In this document: in pieces, positions 1 to 5,683 of the stretch
Layout: the number at the start of each line of letters is the position of its first letter
How positions within the stretch are numbered: position 1 is the stretch's first letter
Program-made: the position numbers and the translations under genes
The notes under the pieces: model-generated
Database searches by the model: none
Told to the model about the DNA's origin: nothing
The model's input: the letters and a program-made list of their open reading frames with translations, nothing else
Assembly (NCBI GenBank): GCA_937916125.1
Contig: CALGGE010000100.1
Location: 1-5,683, forward strand
Reading direction: 5' to 3'
Source: an uncultured Elusimicrobia bacterium
GTDB taxonomy: Bacteria > Elusimicrobiota > Endomicrobiia > Endomicrobiales > Endomicrobiaceae
Length of the DNA stretch: 5,683 bases

Positions 1-2
1 GC

Positions 3-37
3 AATGTACAATGTATGATGTACAATGTACAATGAAC
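3..37. repeat. Heptanucleotide tandem array, consensus AATGTAC, five units
   Basis: Five head-to-tail 7-base units can be read without gaps: AATGTAC (3-9), AATGTAT (10-16), GATGTAC (17-23), AATGTAC (24-30) and AATGAAC (31-37). Each full unit plus the next base contains the palindrome TGTACA, so the array can also fold on itself. The array may begin before the window, because the first two bases do not settle its edge. No reading frame is supported here. It runs directly into the hexamer array, with the last unit overlapping the first hexamer unit. It may be a decayed short repeat or part of a larger intergenic repeat cluster; no function is inferred. Confidence 0.75.
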
Positions 38-77
38 GACAACTGCAACGACAACGACAAACGGCAACTACAACGAC
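35..77. repeat. Hexanucleotide tandem array, consensus AACGAC, seven units
   Basis: Seven consecutive units read AACGAC (35-40), AACTGC (41-46), AACGAC (47-52), AACGAC (53-58), AAACGGC (59-65, one base longer), AACTAC (66-71) and AACGAC (72-77). On the minus strand the period is GTYGTT-like. It has the same 6-base rhythm as the short linker between the two palindromic elements at 5645-5653, so it looks like an expanded version of that linker. No start codon with a ribosome binding site precedes it, so a coding role is unlikely. Confidence 0.7.
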
Positions 78-105
78 GAGATGCTTCGACAAGCTCAGCA
101 TGACA
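76..105 (-). repeat. Intergenic palindromic element (TGTCAT/CTCGT family), left copy
   Basis: Read on the minus strand, this 30-base element starts TGTC and ends CTCGT, around an imperfect hairpin. The outer stem ATGCT/AGCAT occupies 97-101 and 81-85 in window coordinates. Inside it lie tandem GA/GA mismatches (95-96 and 86-87), then a further G-C pair and a small loop. It matches the copy at 5654-5683 at 23 of 30 positions and lies in the opposite orientation. Two of the seven differences are paired changes that keep a stem base pair. It sits 59 bases upstream of the topA start. Short elements of this general look are, from memory, common between genes in many bacteria; whether this one is transcribed is unknown. 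Confidence 0.7.
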
Positions 106-164
106 GACAGGACGACAGTTAAACCGTTCAACCAAATTTACGAAATAATTTTTAAGGTGGTAAA

Positions 165-2384
165 ATGAAGAATTTAGTAATTGTGGAGTCTCCCGCAAAA
201 TCAAAAACAATATCCAAAATTTTGGGTAGTGATTATATTGTTAAAAGTTCTTTCGGACATATTAGGGATTTGCCCGAACATAAAATGGGTGTCGATGTTG
301 ACAATAATTTTGAACCCACTTACGAAGCAATGAGCAAATCCAAAAAAGTTATTTCCGATTTAAAAAAAGCCGTTGCCGAAGTAGGACATGTATATCTTGC
401 AACCGATTTGGATAGAGAGGGAGAAGCTATTGCGTGGCATTTGCAGCAATTACTGAAACTTCCGGATAATATTACCGATAGAATAACTTTTCATGAGATA
501 ACAGAAAGTGCAATAAAAGATGCCGTTAAACATCCGCGAAAGATAGATATGGCTCTTGTAGACAGTCAGCAGGCAAGAAGAATTCTCGACAGACTTGTCG
601 GTTATAAATTGTCGCCGGTTTTATGGAAGAAAATTAAAAGAGGTCTTTCCGCCGGACGTGTGCAGTCGGTTGCCGTTATGATGATATGCGACAGAGAAGA
701 AGAAATTGCGGCATTTATTCCGGTAGAATATTGGTCAATTACGGCGGAATTACAAAAAGATAAAACAACTTCGTCGTTTAAAGCTGCACTTGTTTCCAAA
801 GACGGTAAAAAATTTGATAAACTTGACATAAAGAACAAACAGCAGGCAGACGATATATTAAAAGATTTAAAAAATGCTTCTTATGTTGTTTCTTCCGTTG
901 AGAAAAAAGAAAGAAAAAGAAGTCCTTATCCTCCGTATACCACATCAACAATGCAACAGGATGTTTCAAGACGGTTGGGTTTTTCTTCGTCCAAGACAAT
1001 GTCTGTCGCACAGAAATTATATGAAGGTATCAATATCGGCGGACAGGGCGTAGTCGGTCTTATCACTTATATGAGAACCGACTCTCTCAATGTCGCCTCG
1101 ATTGCACAGAAAGAAACTTTAGGTTTTATCGATGCGAATTTCGGTAAAGATTTTGTTCCTTCGAAGCCGAGATTTTATAAAACAAAATCAAAAGGTGCTC
1201 AGGAAGCACACGAGGCCATCAGACCGACTTCCGTTAAAAGAACGCCTGCAATGATGAAACAATATTTAACGTCCGACGAATATAAACTTTATACGGCGAT
1301 ATGGAACAGATTTGTTGCAAGCCAAATGGCTGATGCGGTTTATGATACGACGACTATAGACATAAAAGCAAATAATTATATGTTCAGAGCTTCCGGCAGC
1401 ACTTTAAAATTTGAAGGTTTTATGAAAGTTTACTCTGTTGCCGACGATGGCGATAAAGAACCTAAACTTCCCGTTGTTAATAACGGAGATAATCTGAATT
1501 TGTTGAATATTATTCCGGAACAGCATTTTACCGAGCCTCCCGCCAGATATAACGAGGCAAGTTTAATTAAAACGCTTGAAGAATACGGAATAGGGCGTCC
1601 TTCCACTTATGCCCCGACGATAAAAACGATTCAAGACAGGCTTTACGTCAGGCTGGATAATAAAAAATTTTATCCTACGGAATTGGGAACGGTTGTAAAT
1701 AAGTTTTTAAAAGAAAATTTCAAAGACGTTATAAATTATAAATTTACGGCAGATATTGAAGAAAAATTTGATGATATTGCCGAAAATAAAGTTAAATGGC
1801 AGACTGTAATAAAAAAATTCTATGAACCGTTTGCGGGTTTTATAACTAAAGCCGAAGGGGCGGAACGTCAGAAAGTTCAGCCGAAAGCCACAAATGAAAT
1901 CTGTCCGAAATGCGGTAAGCCTATGGTTATCAGAGACAGTCGCAGAGGACCTTTTCTTGCATGTACGGGCTATCCGGAATGCAAAACGGCTTTTTCGATA
2001 GATAAGGACGGCAACAAGATTTCCAACGAGCCGGAAAAGACCGAAGAAAAATGTCCGAAATGCGGCGGAGTTATGCTGAAAAAAATAGGTTTTAGAGGTA
2101 AGTCATATCTTGCCTGCGAACATTACCCCGAATGTAAAACTACGTTTGCTTTAGATAAAAACGGCAACAAAGTAATAAAACCGGAACCTGAAAAAACCGA
2201 TATTAAATGTGAAAAATGCGGAAGTATAATGCTTAAGAGAATGGGGAAAAGAGGTCCGTTTTTAACGTGTTCGGCTTTTCCCAAATGCAGAAACTTGCAA
2301 TGGATTAATAACAAAACACAAAAAGCCGAAACCCCGGAAAAGAAGGCAAAAAAGTCCGGGACGAAAAAAGCTAAAAAGCAGTAA
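165..2384 (+). CDS. topA: DNA topoisomerase I (type IA, omega protein)
   Basis: This 739-residue enzyme relaxes negatively supercoiled DNA by cutting one strand through a 5'-phosphotyrosine link and passing the other strand, acting on the nucleoid with Mg2+. The TOPRIM domain spans about residues 1-120, with Glu8 in VESPAK and the metal-binding DLDREGE motif (Asp81, Asp83, Glu85). GRVQSVA is at 164-170. The active-site tyrosine is Tyr302 in TYMRTDS, with Arg304 beside it, followed by QEAHEAIRPT at 346-355 and GIGRPSTYAPT at 475-485. The C-terminus carries three four-cysteine zinc ribbons: Cys580/583/600/606, 630/633/651/657 and 682/685/702/708. A lysine-rich tail (about 718-739) probably adds DNA contact. 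The start ATG is preceded by AAGGTGG at 154-160 and opens directly into the conserved LVIVESPAKS. Length and motifs are complete, with no sign of damage. The gene appears separate from glmU, which has its own promoter; I found no convincing promoter for topA itself. The identification is firm. Confidence 0.98.
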   Translation: MKNLVIVESPAKSKTISKILGSDYIVKSSFGHIRDLPEHKMGVDVDNNFEPTYEAMSKSKKVISDLKKAVAEVGHVYLATDLDREGEAIAWHLQQLLKLPDNITDRITFHEITESAIKDAVKHPRKIDMALVDSQQARRILDRLVGYKLSPVLWKKIKRGLSAGRVQSVAVMMICDREEEIAAFIPVEYWSITAELQKDKTTSSFKAALVSKDGKKFDKLDIKNKQQADDILKDLKNASYVVSSVEKKERKRSPYPPYTTSTMQQDVSRRLGFSSSKTMSVAQKLYEGINIGGQGVVGLITYMRTDSLNVASIAQKETLGFIDANFGKDFVPSKPRFYKTKSKGAQEAHEAIRPTSVKRTPAMMKQYLTSDEYKLYTAIWNRFVASQMADAVYDTTTIDIKANNYMFRASGSTLKFEGFMKVYSVADDGDKEPKLPVVNNGDNLNLLNIIPEQHFTEPPARYNEASLIKTLEEYGIGRPSTYAPTIKTIQDRLYVRLDNKKFYPTELGTVVNKFLKENFKDVINYKFTADIEEKFDDIAENKVKWQTVIKKFYEPFAGFITKAEGAERQKVQPKATNEICPKCGKPMVIRDSRRGPFLACTGYPECKTAFSIDKDGNKISNEPEKTEEKCPKCGGVMLKKIGFRGKSYLACEHYPECKTTFALDKNGNKVIKPEPEKTDIKCEKCGSIMLKRMGKRGPFLTCSAFPKCRNLQWINNKTQKAETPEKKAKKSGTKKAKKQ

Positions 2385-2420
2385 GAAAGTTTCGCCTTTT
2401 TGTTTGAGGTAAATATTTGT

Positions 2421-2449
2421 TTGAAAAACGAATAATAATTTGGTAAAAT
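2421..2449 (+). promoter_or_regulatory. Sigma70-type promoter for glmU-prs-rplY
   Basis: The -35 box is TTGAAA (2421-2426) and the -10 box is TAAAAT (2444-2449), separated by exactly 17 bases. Each matches consensus at five of six positions. TG at 2441-2442, one base ahead of the -10 box, adds an extended -10 element. Transcription would be expected to start near 2455-2457, giving a leader of about 30 bases that contains AAGGAA (2473-2478) ahead of the glmU ATG. The site lies 36 bases past the topA stop in the only sizeable gap between genes. It was found by eye and is not experimentally proven, and AT-rich DNA produces chance matches, but the spacing and the three elements together make this the best promoter in the window. 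Confidence 0.72.
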
Positions 2450-2486
2450 AGCAAAACTTCAATATGTGTTTTAAGGAACAGAATAT

Positions 2487-3851
2487 ATGAATACGGTGTT
2501 TGGCGTAGTTCTTGCTGCGGGGCAGGGAACGAGAATGAAATCTTCTCTTCCGAAAGTTCTTCACAAAGTTTGCGGTAAAGAATTAATTTCCCATGTGATT
2601 GACTGTGTTAATGCCGCGGCAAAATTACAAAAACTTATAGTCGTTGTAGGTAACGGCTCCGAGATTGTTATTAAACATATCGAAAAATACGGAAATACGG
2701 ACTACGTTTTTCAGGAAAAACGTCTCGGTTCGGCACACGCACTTTTACAGGCGGAAGAAAAATTAAAAAATTTCGACGGACAGCTGATTGTTATGTGCGG
2801 CGATACGCCTCTGGTTAAAGCTCGCACGATAAAAGAGTTGTTAAGATGGCATATAAGAATGGGAAACTCCGCGACGGTTCTTTCCGGCAGAGTTAAAAAT
2901 CCTTTCGGTTACGGAAGAATCATCAGAAATGCCGACGGACTGTTCACCGAAATAGTTGAAGAAAAATCCGCGACCGAAGAACAGAAAAAAACGAATGAAA
3001 TCAACAGCGGAATATATTGTTTTGATTTGAAAGTTCTGTGGAATGCTCTTAAGAAAGTGGATAATAAGAATAATAAAAAAGAATATTATCTTACGGATGT
3101 AATTTCCATACTTAACGGAGACGGTTATAAAACGGGTGCGGTATGTTTGGCAAACGAAGAAGAAATTTTGGGCGTTAACGACAGAGTTCAGCTTGCCGAA
3201 GCAGCCGCAATTATGAAAAGAGAAATAAATATTGAACATATGATCAACGGCGTTACCGTCGTTGATCCCGAAAGTACGTATATCGATAAAGATGTTATTA
3301 TCGGACAGGATACGATAATAAAGCCTAACACCCATATTGAGGGGAAAACCAAGATAGGTAAAAATTGTGTTATCGGTCCCGATACTACGATAACGGACAG
3401 TAAAACGGAAGATAATGTTCTTATAACATGTTCTTATGTTGAAAATTCGCAAATAAAGAAAAATGTTAAAATAGGTCCGTATGCACATATTCGTCCCGAA
3501 TCGATTCTGAAAGAAAATGTAAAAGTGGGCAATTTCAGTGAGGTAAAAAAATCCGTCGTTGGAGAAGGTTCAAAAGTAAATCATTTATCTTATATCGGCG
3601 ATGCACGCGTGGGGAAAAACGTAAATATCGGAGCAGGTACGATTACATGCAATTACGACGGTAAAAATAAATTTAAGACGGTTATTAACGACGAAGTTTT
3701 TGTAGGTTCAAACGTCAATTTGGTAGCTCCCGTAACAATAGGCAAGAAAGTTCTTATAGCGGCAGGTTCGACGATTACGGATGACGTTCTGCCGAATAAA
3801 TTAACGATAGCACGTGCAAGACAAATAACTAAAGTCAGAAAAAATAAATAA
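2487..3851 (+). CDS. glmU: Bifunctional GlcNAc-1-P uridylyltransferase / GlcN-1-P acetyltransferase
   Basis: This 454-residue cytoplasmic enzyme carries out the last two steps to UDP-GlcNAc: acetylation of glucosamine-1-phosphate from acetyl-CoA, then transfer of UMP from UTP. The product feeds peptidoglycan and envelope polysaccharides. The N-terminal nucleotidyltransferase domain (about 1-230) has the signature LAAGQGTRM with SLPK at 9-23 (Arg16, Lys23). It also shows GDTPL with metal-ligand Asp106, GYGRIIR at 141-147, NSGIY at 173-177, and NDR with the second metal ligand Asn231. The C-terminal left-handed beta helix (about 250-445) shows hexapeptide repeats such as IGAGTI. It keeps the acetyltransferase residues by alignment with the E. 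coli enzyme: Arg336, Lys354, His366 (catalytic base), Tyr369, Asn380, Lys395, Ser408 and Arg443. Both active sites look complete and the length is normal (E. coli 456). The start ATG follows AAGGAA at 2473-2478. It is the first gene of the probable glmU-prs-rplY operon, with prs 18 bases downstream. Confidence 0.98.
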   Translation: MNTVFGVVLAAGQGTRMKSSLPKVLHKVCGKELISHVIDCVNAAAKLQKLIVVVGNGSEIVIKHIEKYGNTDYVFQEKRLGSAHALLQAEEKLKNFDGQLIVMCGDTPLVKARTIKELLRWHIRMGNSATVLSGRVKNPFGYGRIIRNADGLFTEIVEEKSATEEQKKTNEINSGIYCFDLKVLWNALKKVDNKNNKKEYYLTDVISILNGDGYKTGAVCLANEEEILGVNDRVQLAEAAAIMKREINIEHMINGVTVVDPESTYIDKDVIIGQDTIIKPNTHIEGKTKIGKNCVIGPDTTITDSKTEDNVLITCSYVENSQIKKNVKIGPYAHIRPESILKENVKVGNFSEVKKSVVGEGSKVNHLSYIGDARVGKNVNIGAGTITCNYDGKNKFKTVINDEVFVGSNVNLVAPVTIGKKVLIAAGSTITDDVLPNKLTIARARQITKVRKNK

Positions 3852-3869
3852 AAGAAGCAAGAGGTAAAA

Positions 3870-4796
3870 ATGAAGCTAAAACTTATCGCAGGTAATGCCA
3901 ACCCGGTACTCGCACAACAGATTTCACAAAATTTGGGTATAGAACTGAGCGAAGCAAAAATAGGCAGGTTCAGCGACGGGGAAATTCAGGTGAAAATTAT
4001 CGATAGCGTAAGAGGTGCAGACTGCTATATACTGCAACCGACATGTGCTCCGGTTAATGAAAACATCATGGAACTTTTGGTAATTGCGGATGCTTTAAAG
4101 AGAGCTTCGGCAAGAAGAATTACGGCAGTTATTCCTTACTACGGTTATGCACGTCAGGACAGGAAAGCCGAACCCAGAGTTCCCATTACATCCAAATTGA
4201 TAGCAAACCTGATAACGGCTTCGGGCATAAACAGAGTTTTAACGATGGATTTACATGCCAGACAGATTCAGGGCTTTTTCGATATCCCGGTTGATCATTT
4301 GTATGCAAGACCGGTTTTATTTCAATATTTCAAAGATTTAAAACTTGATAATCCTATAGTAGTTTCTCCGGATGCGGGCGGAGTTGAGAGAGCCAGAGCA
4401 TTCGCAAAACTTTTAAATGCGGATTTGGCTATAGTAGATAAAAGAAGACCGAAACCGAACGAAGCGGCCATTATGAATATTATCGGAGACGTTAAGGGAA
4501 GAAATGCAATAATTCTTGATGATATGATTGATACCGGCGGAACATTGACCAAAGTTGCAAACGCAATTAAAGATGCCGGAGCGGTAACCGTTTATGCGGC
4601 GGCTTCACACGGAGTATTGTCCGGCGAAGCAATAGAAAAAATAAAAAATTCGGCTTTACAGGAAGTAGTAATAACGGATTCCATAGTTCATGAAAAGAAT
4701 TTGCCGAAAATAAAAGTGTTATCAATAGCTTCATTACTTGCAGAAGCTATCAAAAAAATATATAATGACGAATCGCTTAATACGCTTTTCGTTTAA
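3870..4796 (+). CDS. prs: Ribose-phosphate pyrophosphokinase (PRPP synthetase), class I
   Basis: This 308-residue cytoplasmic enzyme transfers the pyrophosphate of ATP to ribose-5-phosphate, making PRPP for purine, pyrimidine, NAD, histidine and tryptophan synthesis. Visible family motifs in order are RFSDGE at 33-38, the ATP-binding stretch YARQDRKAEP at 93-102, and the PRPP synthetase signature DLHARQIQGFFDIPVDHL at 127-144 (His129). SPDAGG follows at 166-171, then the catalytic flexible loop DKRRPKPNE at 190-198 (Lys191, Arg193), and the ribose-5-phosphate loop DDMIDTGGT at 217-225. All expected catalytic segments are present and the length is typical of class I enzymes (about 310-320), which are hexamers needing Mg2+ and phosphate and inhibited by ADP. 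The ATG follows AGAGG at 3860-3864, five bases upstream. It lies only 18 bases after glmU, so it is almost certainly co-transcribed. The glmU-prs pairing is a known conserved arrangement, for example in Bacillus subtilis. Confidence 0.98.
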   Translation: MKLKLIAGNANPVLAQQISQNLGIELSEAKIGRFSDGEIQVKIIDSVRGADCYILQPTCAPVNENIMELLVIADALKRASARRITAVIPYYGYARQDRKAEPRVPITSKLIANLITASGINRVLTMDLHARQIQGFFDIPVDHLYARPVLFQYFKDLKLDNPIVVSPDAGGVERARAFAKLLNADLAIVDKRRPKPNEAAIMNIIGDVKGRNAIILDDMIDTGGTLTKVANAIKDAGAVTVYAAASHGVLSGEAIEKIKNSALQEVVITDSIVHEKNLPKIKVLSIASLLAEAIKKIYNDESLNTLFV

Positions 4797-4833
4797 AAAT
4801 AAAATTGCCAAAAGTAATTTGTAGAAAATAATT

Positions 4834-4838
4834 GGAGG
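4834..4838 (+). promoter_or_regulatory. Ribosome binding site that fixes the rplY start
   Basis: GGAGG lies five bases ahead of the ATG at 4844. An in-frame TTG at 4832 would extend the protein by four residues (MEEV), but it overlaps this site and has no Shine-Dalgarno sequence of its own. The ATG is therefore preferred. It also puts the conserved start of bL25 proteins (MKQVVLEAE) at the true N-terminus. Confidence 0.85.
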
Positions 4839-4843
4839 AAGTT

Positions 4844-5494
4844 ATGAAGCAGGTAGTATTAGAAGCAGAACTCAGAGACGTATCAAAAAATTTAAATGCA
4901 TTGAGAAGTGCGGGAAAAGTTCCGGCAGTATTCTATGGAAAGAAAGAAGAACCTATTGCAATCAGCGTTGATGCAAAGGCTTTTATGTCTATAGTTGAAA
5001 AAGAAGGAGCAAACGTAATTGTAGAACTTAAACTTAAAGATTCTTCAAAGCCTGCAATCATTAAAGAATTGCAGAGACACGTTTTAACTCAGGCTCCCAA
5101 TCACATAGATTTTCAATCTATTTCTTTGACGGAAAAAATCGAAATTTCAATTCCTATTCATATTGAGGGTGTTGCAGACGGTGTTAAAAATGCCGGCGGT
5201 ACTTTGGAACATGTTTTGAGAGAAATAAAAGTAAGATGTCTTCCTACGGATATGCCTTCCAAAATTTCCGTTGACGTTACCGCACTTAAAGTCGGCGACG
5301 ATATCACCGTTGAACAGTTGCCTAAACTTAACGGTGTAGAATACGAGCACGATCCTAAAGGTGTAGTTGTTACGATTATTGCTCAGGCTGCGGAAGAAGA
5401 AAAACCTGCAGAAACCGCTGAAGCTCAAGCACCTGAAGTTATCGGAAAAGGTAAGAAAGAGGAAGAAGCAGCCGCCACTACGGAAAAAAAGTAA
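4844..5494 (+). CDS. rplY: Large-subunit ribosomal protein bL25, long CTC (general stress protein) form
   Basis: The 216-residue product is a 5S rRNA-binding protein of the 50S subunit. The N-terminal domain (about 1-90) has the family pattern: LEAELRD at 6-12, then SAGKVPAVFYGKKEEP at 22-37, where GKVPAV.YG is a hallmark, and NHIDFQ at 86-91. The second, beta-rich CTC domain (about 95-180) includes IPIHIEGVADGVKNAGG at 103-119. It is followed by VLREIKVRC and LPTDMPSKISVDVTALKVGD at 133-152. This marks the long two-domain form, not the short E. coli protein of about 94 residues. The tail from about 182 to 216 is rich in Glu, Ala and Lys and looks disordered, as in many CTC proteins. The gene is the third member of the glmU-prs-ctc order known from Bacillus, where ctc is followed by pth; here no pth follows within the 189 bases left. 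No convincing promoter lies in the 47-base gap after prs, so it is probably expressed from the glmU promoter. Confidence 0.95.
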   Translation: MKQVVLEAELRDVSKNLNALRSAGKVPAVFYGKKEEPIAISVDAKAFMSIVEKEGANVIVELKLKDSSKPAIIKELQRHVLTQAPNHIDFQSISLTEKIEISIPIHIEGVADGVKNAGGTLEHVLREIKVRCLPTDMPSKISVDVTALKVGDDITVEQLPKLNGVEYEHDPKGVVVTIIAQAAEEEKPAETAEAQAPEVIGKGKKEEEAAATTEKK

Positions 5495-5530
5495 TAACGA
5501 AGAAAATAGAAATATTTTAGTTACGACTTT

Positions 5531-5586
5531 GAAATTCCGAACCTTATGTACCGTTTGCACTTTTGTACACCGCGGTTCGGAATTTC
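5531..5586. terminator. Long hairpin after rplY, probable transcription terminator
   Basis: A perfect 13-base inverted repeat, GAAATTCCGAACC (5531-5543) and GGTTCGGAATTTC (5574-5586), starts 36 bases past the rplY stop. The 30-base interior contains a second small inverted repeat, TGTAC (5547-5551) and GTACA (5565-5569), so the structure may be a two-tier hairpin. The sequence after it (5587-5602) is T-rich but has no clean run of T, and the other side also lacks one. It is therefore either a non-canonical terminator closing the glmU-prs-rplY unit, possibly working in both directions, or a palindromic repeat element that happens to sit here. Confidence 0.55.
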
Positions 5587-5610
5587 TTCATTTCGTTTCT
5601 TTGAAATATC

Positions 5611-5644
5611 TGTCATTCCCGAAAGTTGTTGTCGGGAATCTCGT
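5611..5644 (+). repeat. Intergenic palindromic element (TGTCAT/CTCGT family), perfect-stem copy
   Basis: This 34-base element starts TGTC and ends CTCGT. Between them is a perfect 8-base stem, ATTCCCGA (5615-5622) with TCGGGAAT (5632-5639), and a 9-base loop (5623-5631). It shares its outer frame with the copies at 5654-5683 and 76-105 but has fully paired positions where those have GA/GA mismatches, so it is a second subtype. It is nine bases from the next copy in the same orientation. Confidence 0.7.
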
Positions 5645-5653
5645 AGTTGCAGT

Positions 5654-5683
5654 TGTCATTCTGAACGTAGTGAAGAATCTCGT
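5654..5683 (+). repeat. Intergenic palindromic element (TGTCAT/CTCGT family), right copy
   Basis: This 30-base element has TGTC (5654-5657), outer stem ATTCT/AGAAT (5658-5662 and 5674-5678), tandem GA/GA mismatches (5663-5664 and 5672-5673), a two-pair inner stem AC/GT with a GTA loop, and CTCGT at the end (5679-5683). It is the same subtype as the left copy at 76-105 but on the opposite strand. The window ends exactly where the element ends, so more copies may follow. Confidence 0.7.

Noticed and set aside
1..105. CRISPR-like array at the left edge
   Set aside because: The units are 6 and 7 bases and contiguous, with no spacers of constant length and no cas genes; they are simple tandem repeats.
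119..149. Candidate topA promoter with AATAAT at 144-149 as -10
   Set aside because: No acceptable -35 box lies at 16-18 bases; the nearest, TTAAAC at 119, is 19 bases away and poor.
360..370. Run of seven A's inside topA as a possible programmed slippage site (similar runs elsewhere in the genes)
   Set aside because: The frame continues unbroken through the run and such runs are expected in AT-rich, lysine-rich genes.
1897..2293. Three cysteine-rich repeats at the topA C-terminus as a possible fusion
   Set aside because: Several C-terminal four-cysteine zinc ribbons are normal for bacterial topoisomerase I, so this is ordinary family architecture.
2373..2401. Possible terminator at the end of topA (AAAAAGC paired with GCCTTTTT)
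   Set aside because: The stem is almost all A-T with a bulged C, begins inside the coding region and uses up the T-run in the stem, so it would be very weak.
2841..3488. 215-codon open frame on the minus strand opposite glmU
   Set aside because: It lies completely inside the well-supported glmU gene, its protein resembles no family I know, and it has the Ile/Phe/Asn-rich look of the reverse strand of an AT-rich gene.
4805..4832. Possible promoter between prs and rplY (TTGCCA, 16 bases, AATAAT)
   Set aside because: Transcription would start near 4839, after the GGAGG ribosome binding site, so the transcript would lack the site that rplY clearly uses.
5147..5560. 137-codon minus-strand frame over the end of rplY and the hairpin
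   Set aside because: Its Phe/Leu-rich runs are the reverse complement of the Glu/Lys-rich bL25 tail; it has no recognisable domain and is a shadow of rplY.

Overview
The window is a compact stretch of bacterial chromosome. It carries four intact housekeeping genes, all on the + strand: topA (DNA topoisomerase I), glmU (bifunctional UDP-GlcNAc synthesis enzyme), prs (PRPP synthetase) and rplY/ctc (long-form ribosomal protein bL25). Both non-coding ends hold short palindromic and tandem repeats. The DNA is AT-rich, with many A/T-ending codons and lysine-, isoleucine- and asparagine-rich proteins. GlmU and a CTC-type bL25 point to a peptidoglycan-making bacterium. The gene order glmU-prs-ctc is the one known from Bacillus and relatives, but it also occurs elsewhere. 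I lean weakly towards an AT-rich anaerobe of an Elusimicrobiota-like lineage, from overall feel only; nothing here proves a phylum.

Layout. Positions 1-164 have no gene. They hold a 7-base tandem array, a 6-base tandem array and one palindromic element (called TGTCAT/CTCGT here) in minus orientation, followed by about 60 bases of AT-rich leader with the topA ribosome binding site. topA fills 165-2384. A 102-base gap follows, containing a near-consensus sigma70-type promoter (2421-2449) that should drive glmU (2487-3851). prs (3870-4796) follows 18 bases later and rplY (4844-5494) 47 bases after that, with no convincing promoter or terminator between them, so glmU-prs-rplY looks like one operon. 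Positions 5495-5683 hold a long perfect hairpin, the probable operon end, and then two more palindromic elements in plus orientation.

How the genes work together. GlmU makes UDP-GlcNAc for cell wall and envelope. Prs makes PRPP for nucleotide, histidine, tryptophan and NAD synthesis. bL25 binds 5S rRNA in the large ribosomal subunit. Grouping them links envelope, nucleotide and ribosome supply to growth. TopA relaxes negative supercoils and appears to be a separate transcription unit. In the classical arrangement pth follows ctc; here the cluster ends at the hairpin and repeats.

I see no CRISPR array, transposase, toxin, defence gene, tRNA or rRNA, and no credible new protein system. The part most worth a second look is the repeat family: three copies in this window share a TGTC-stem-CTCGT architecture, with base-pair-preserving changes between copies, and lie inverted on either side of the gene block.
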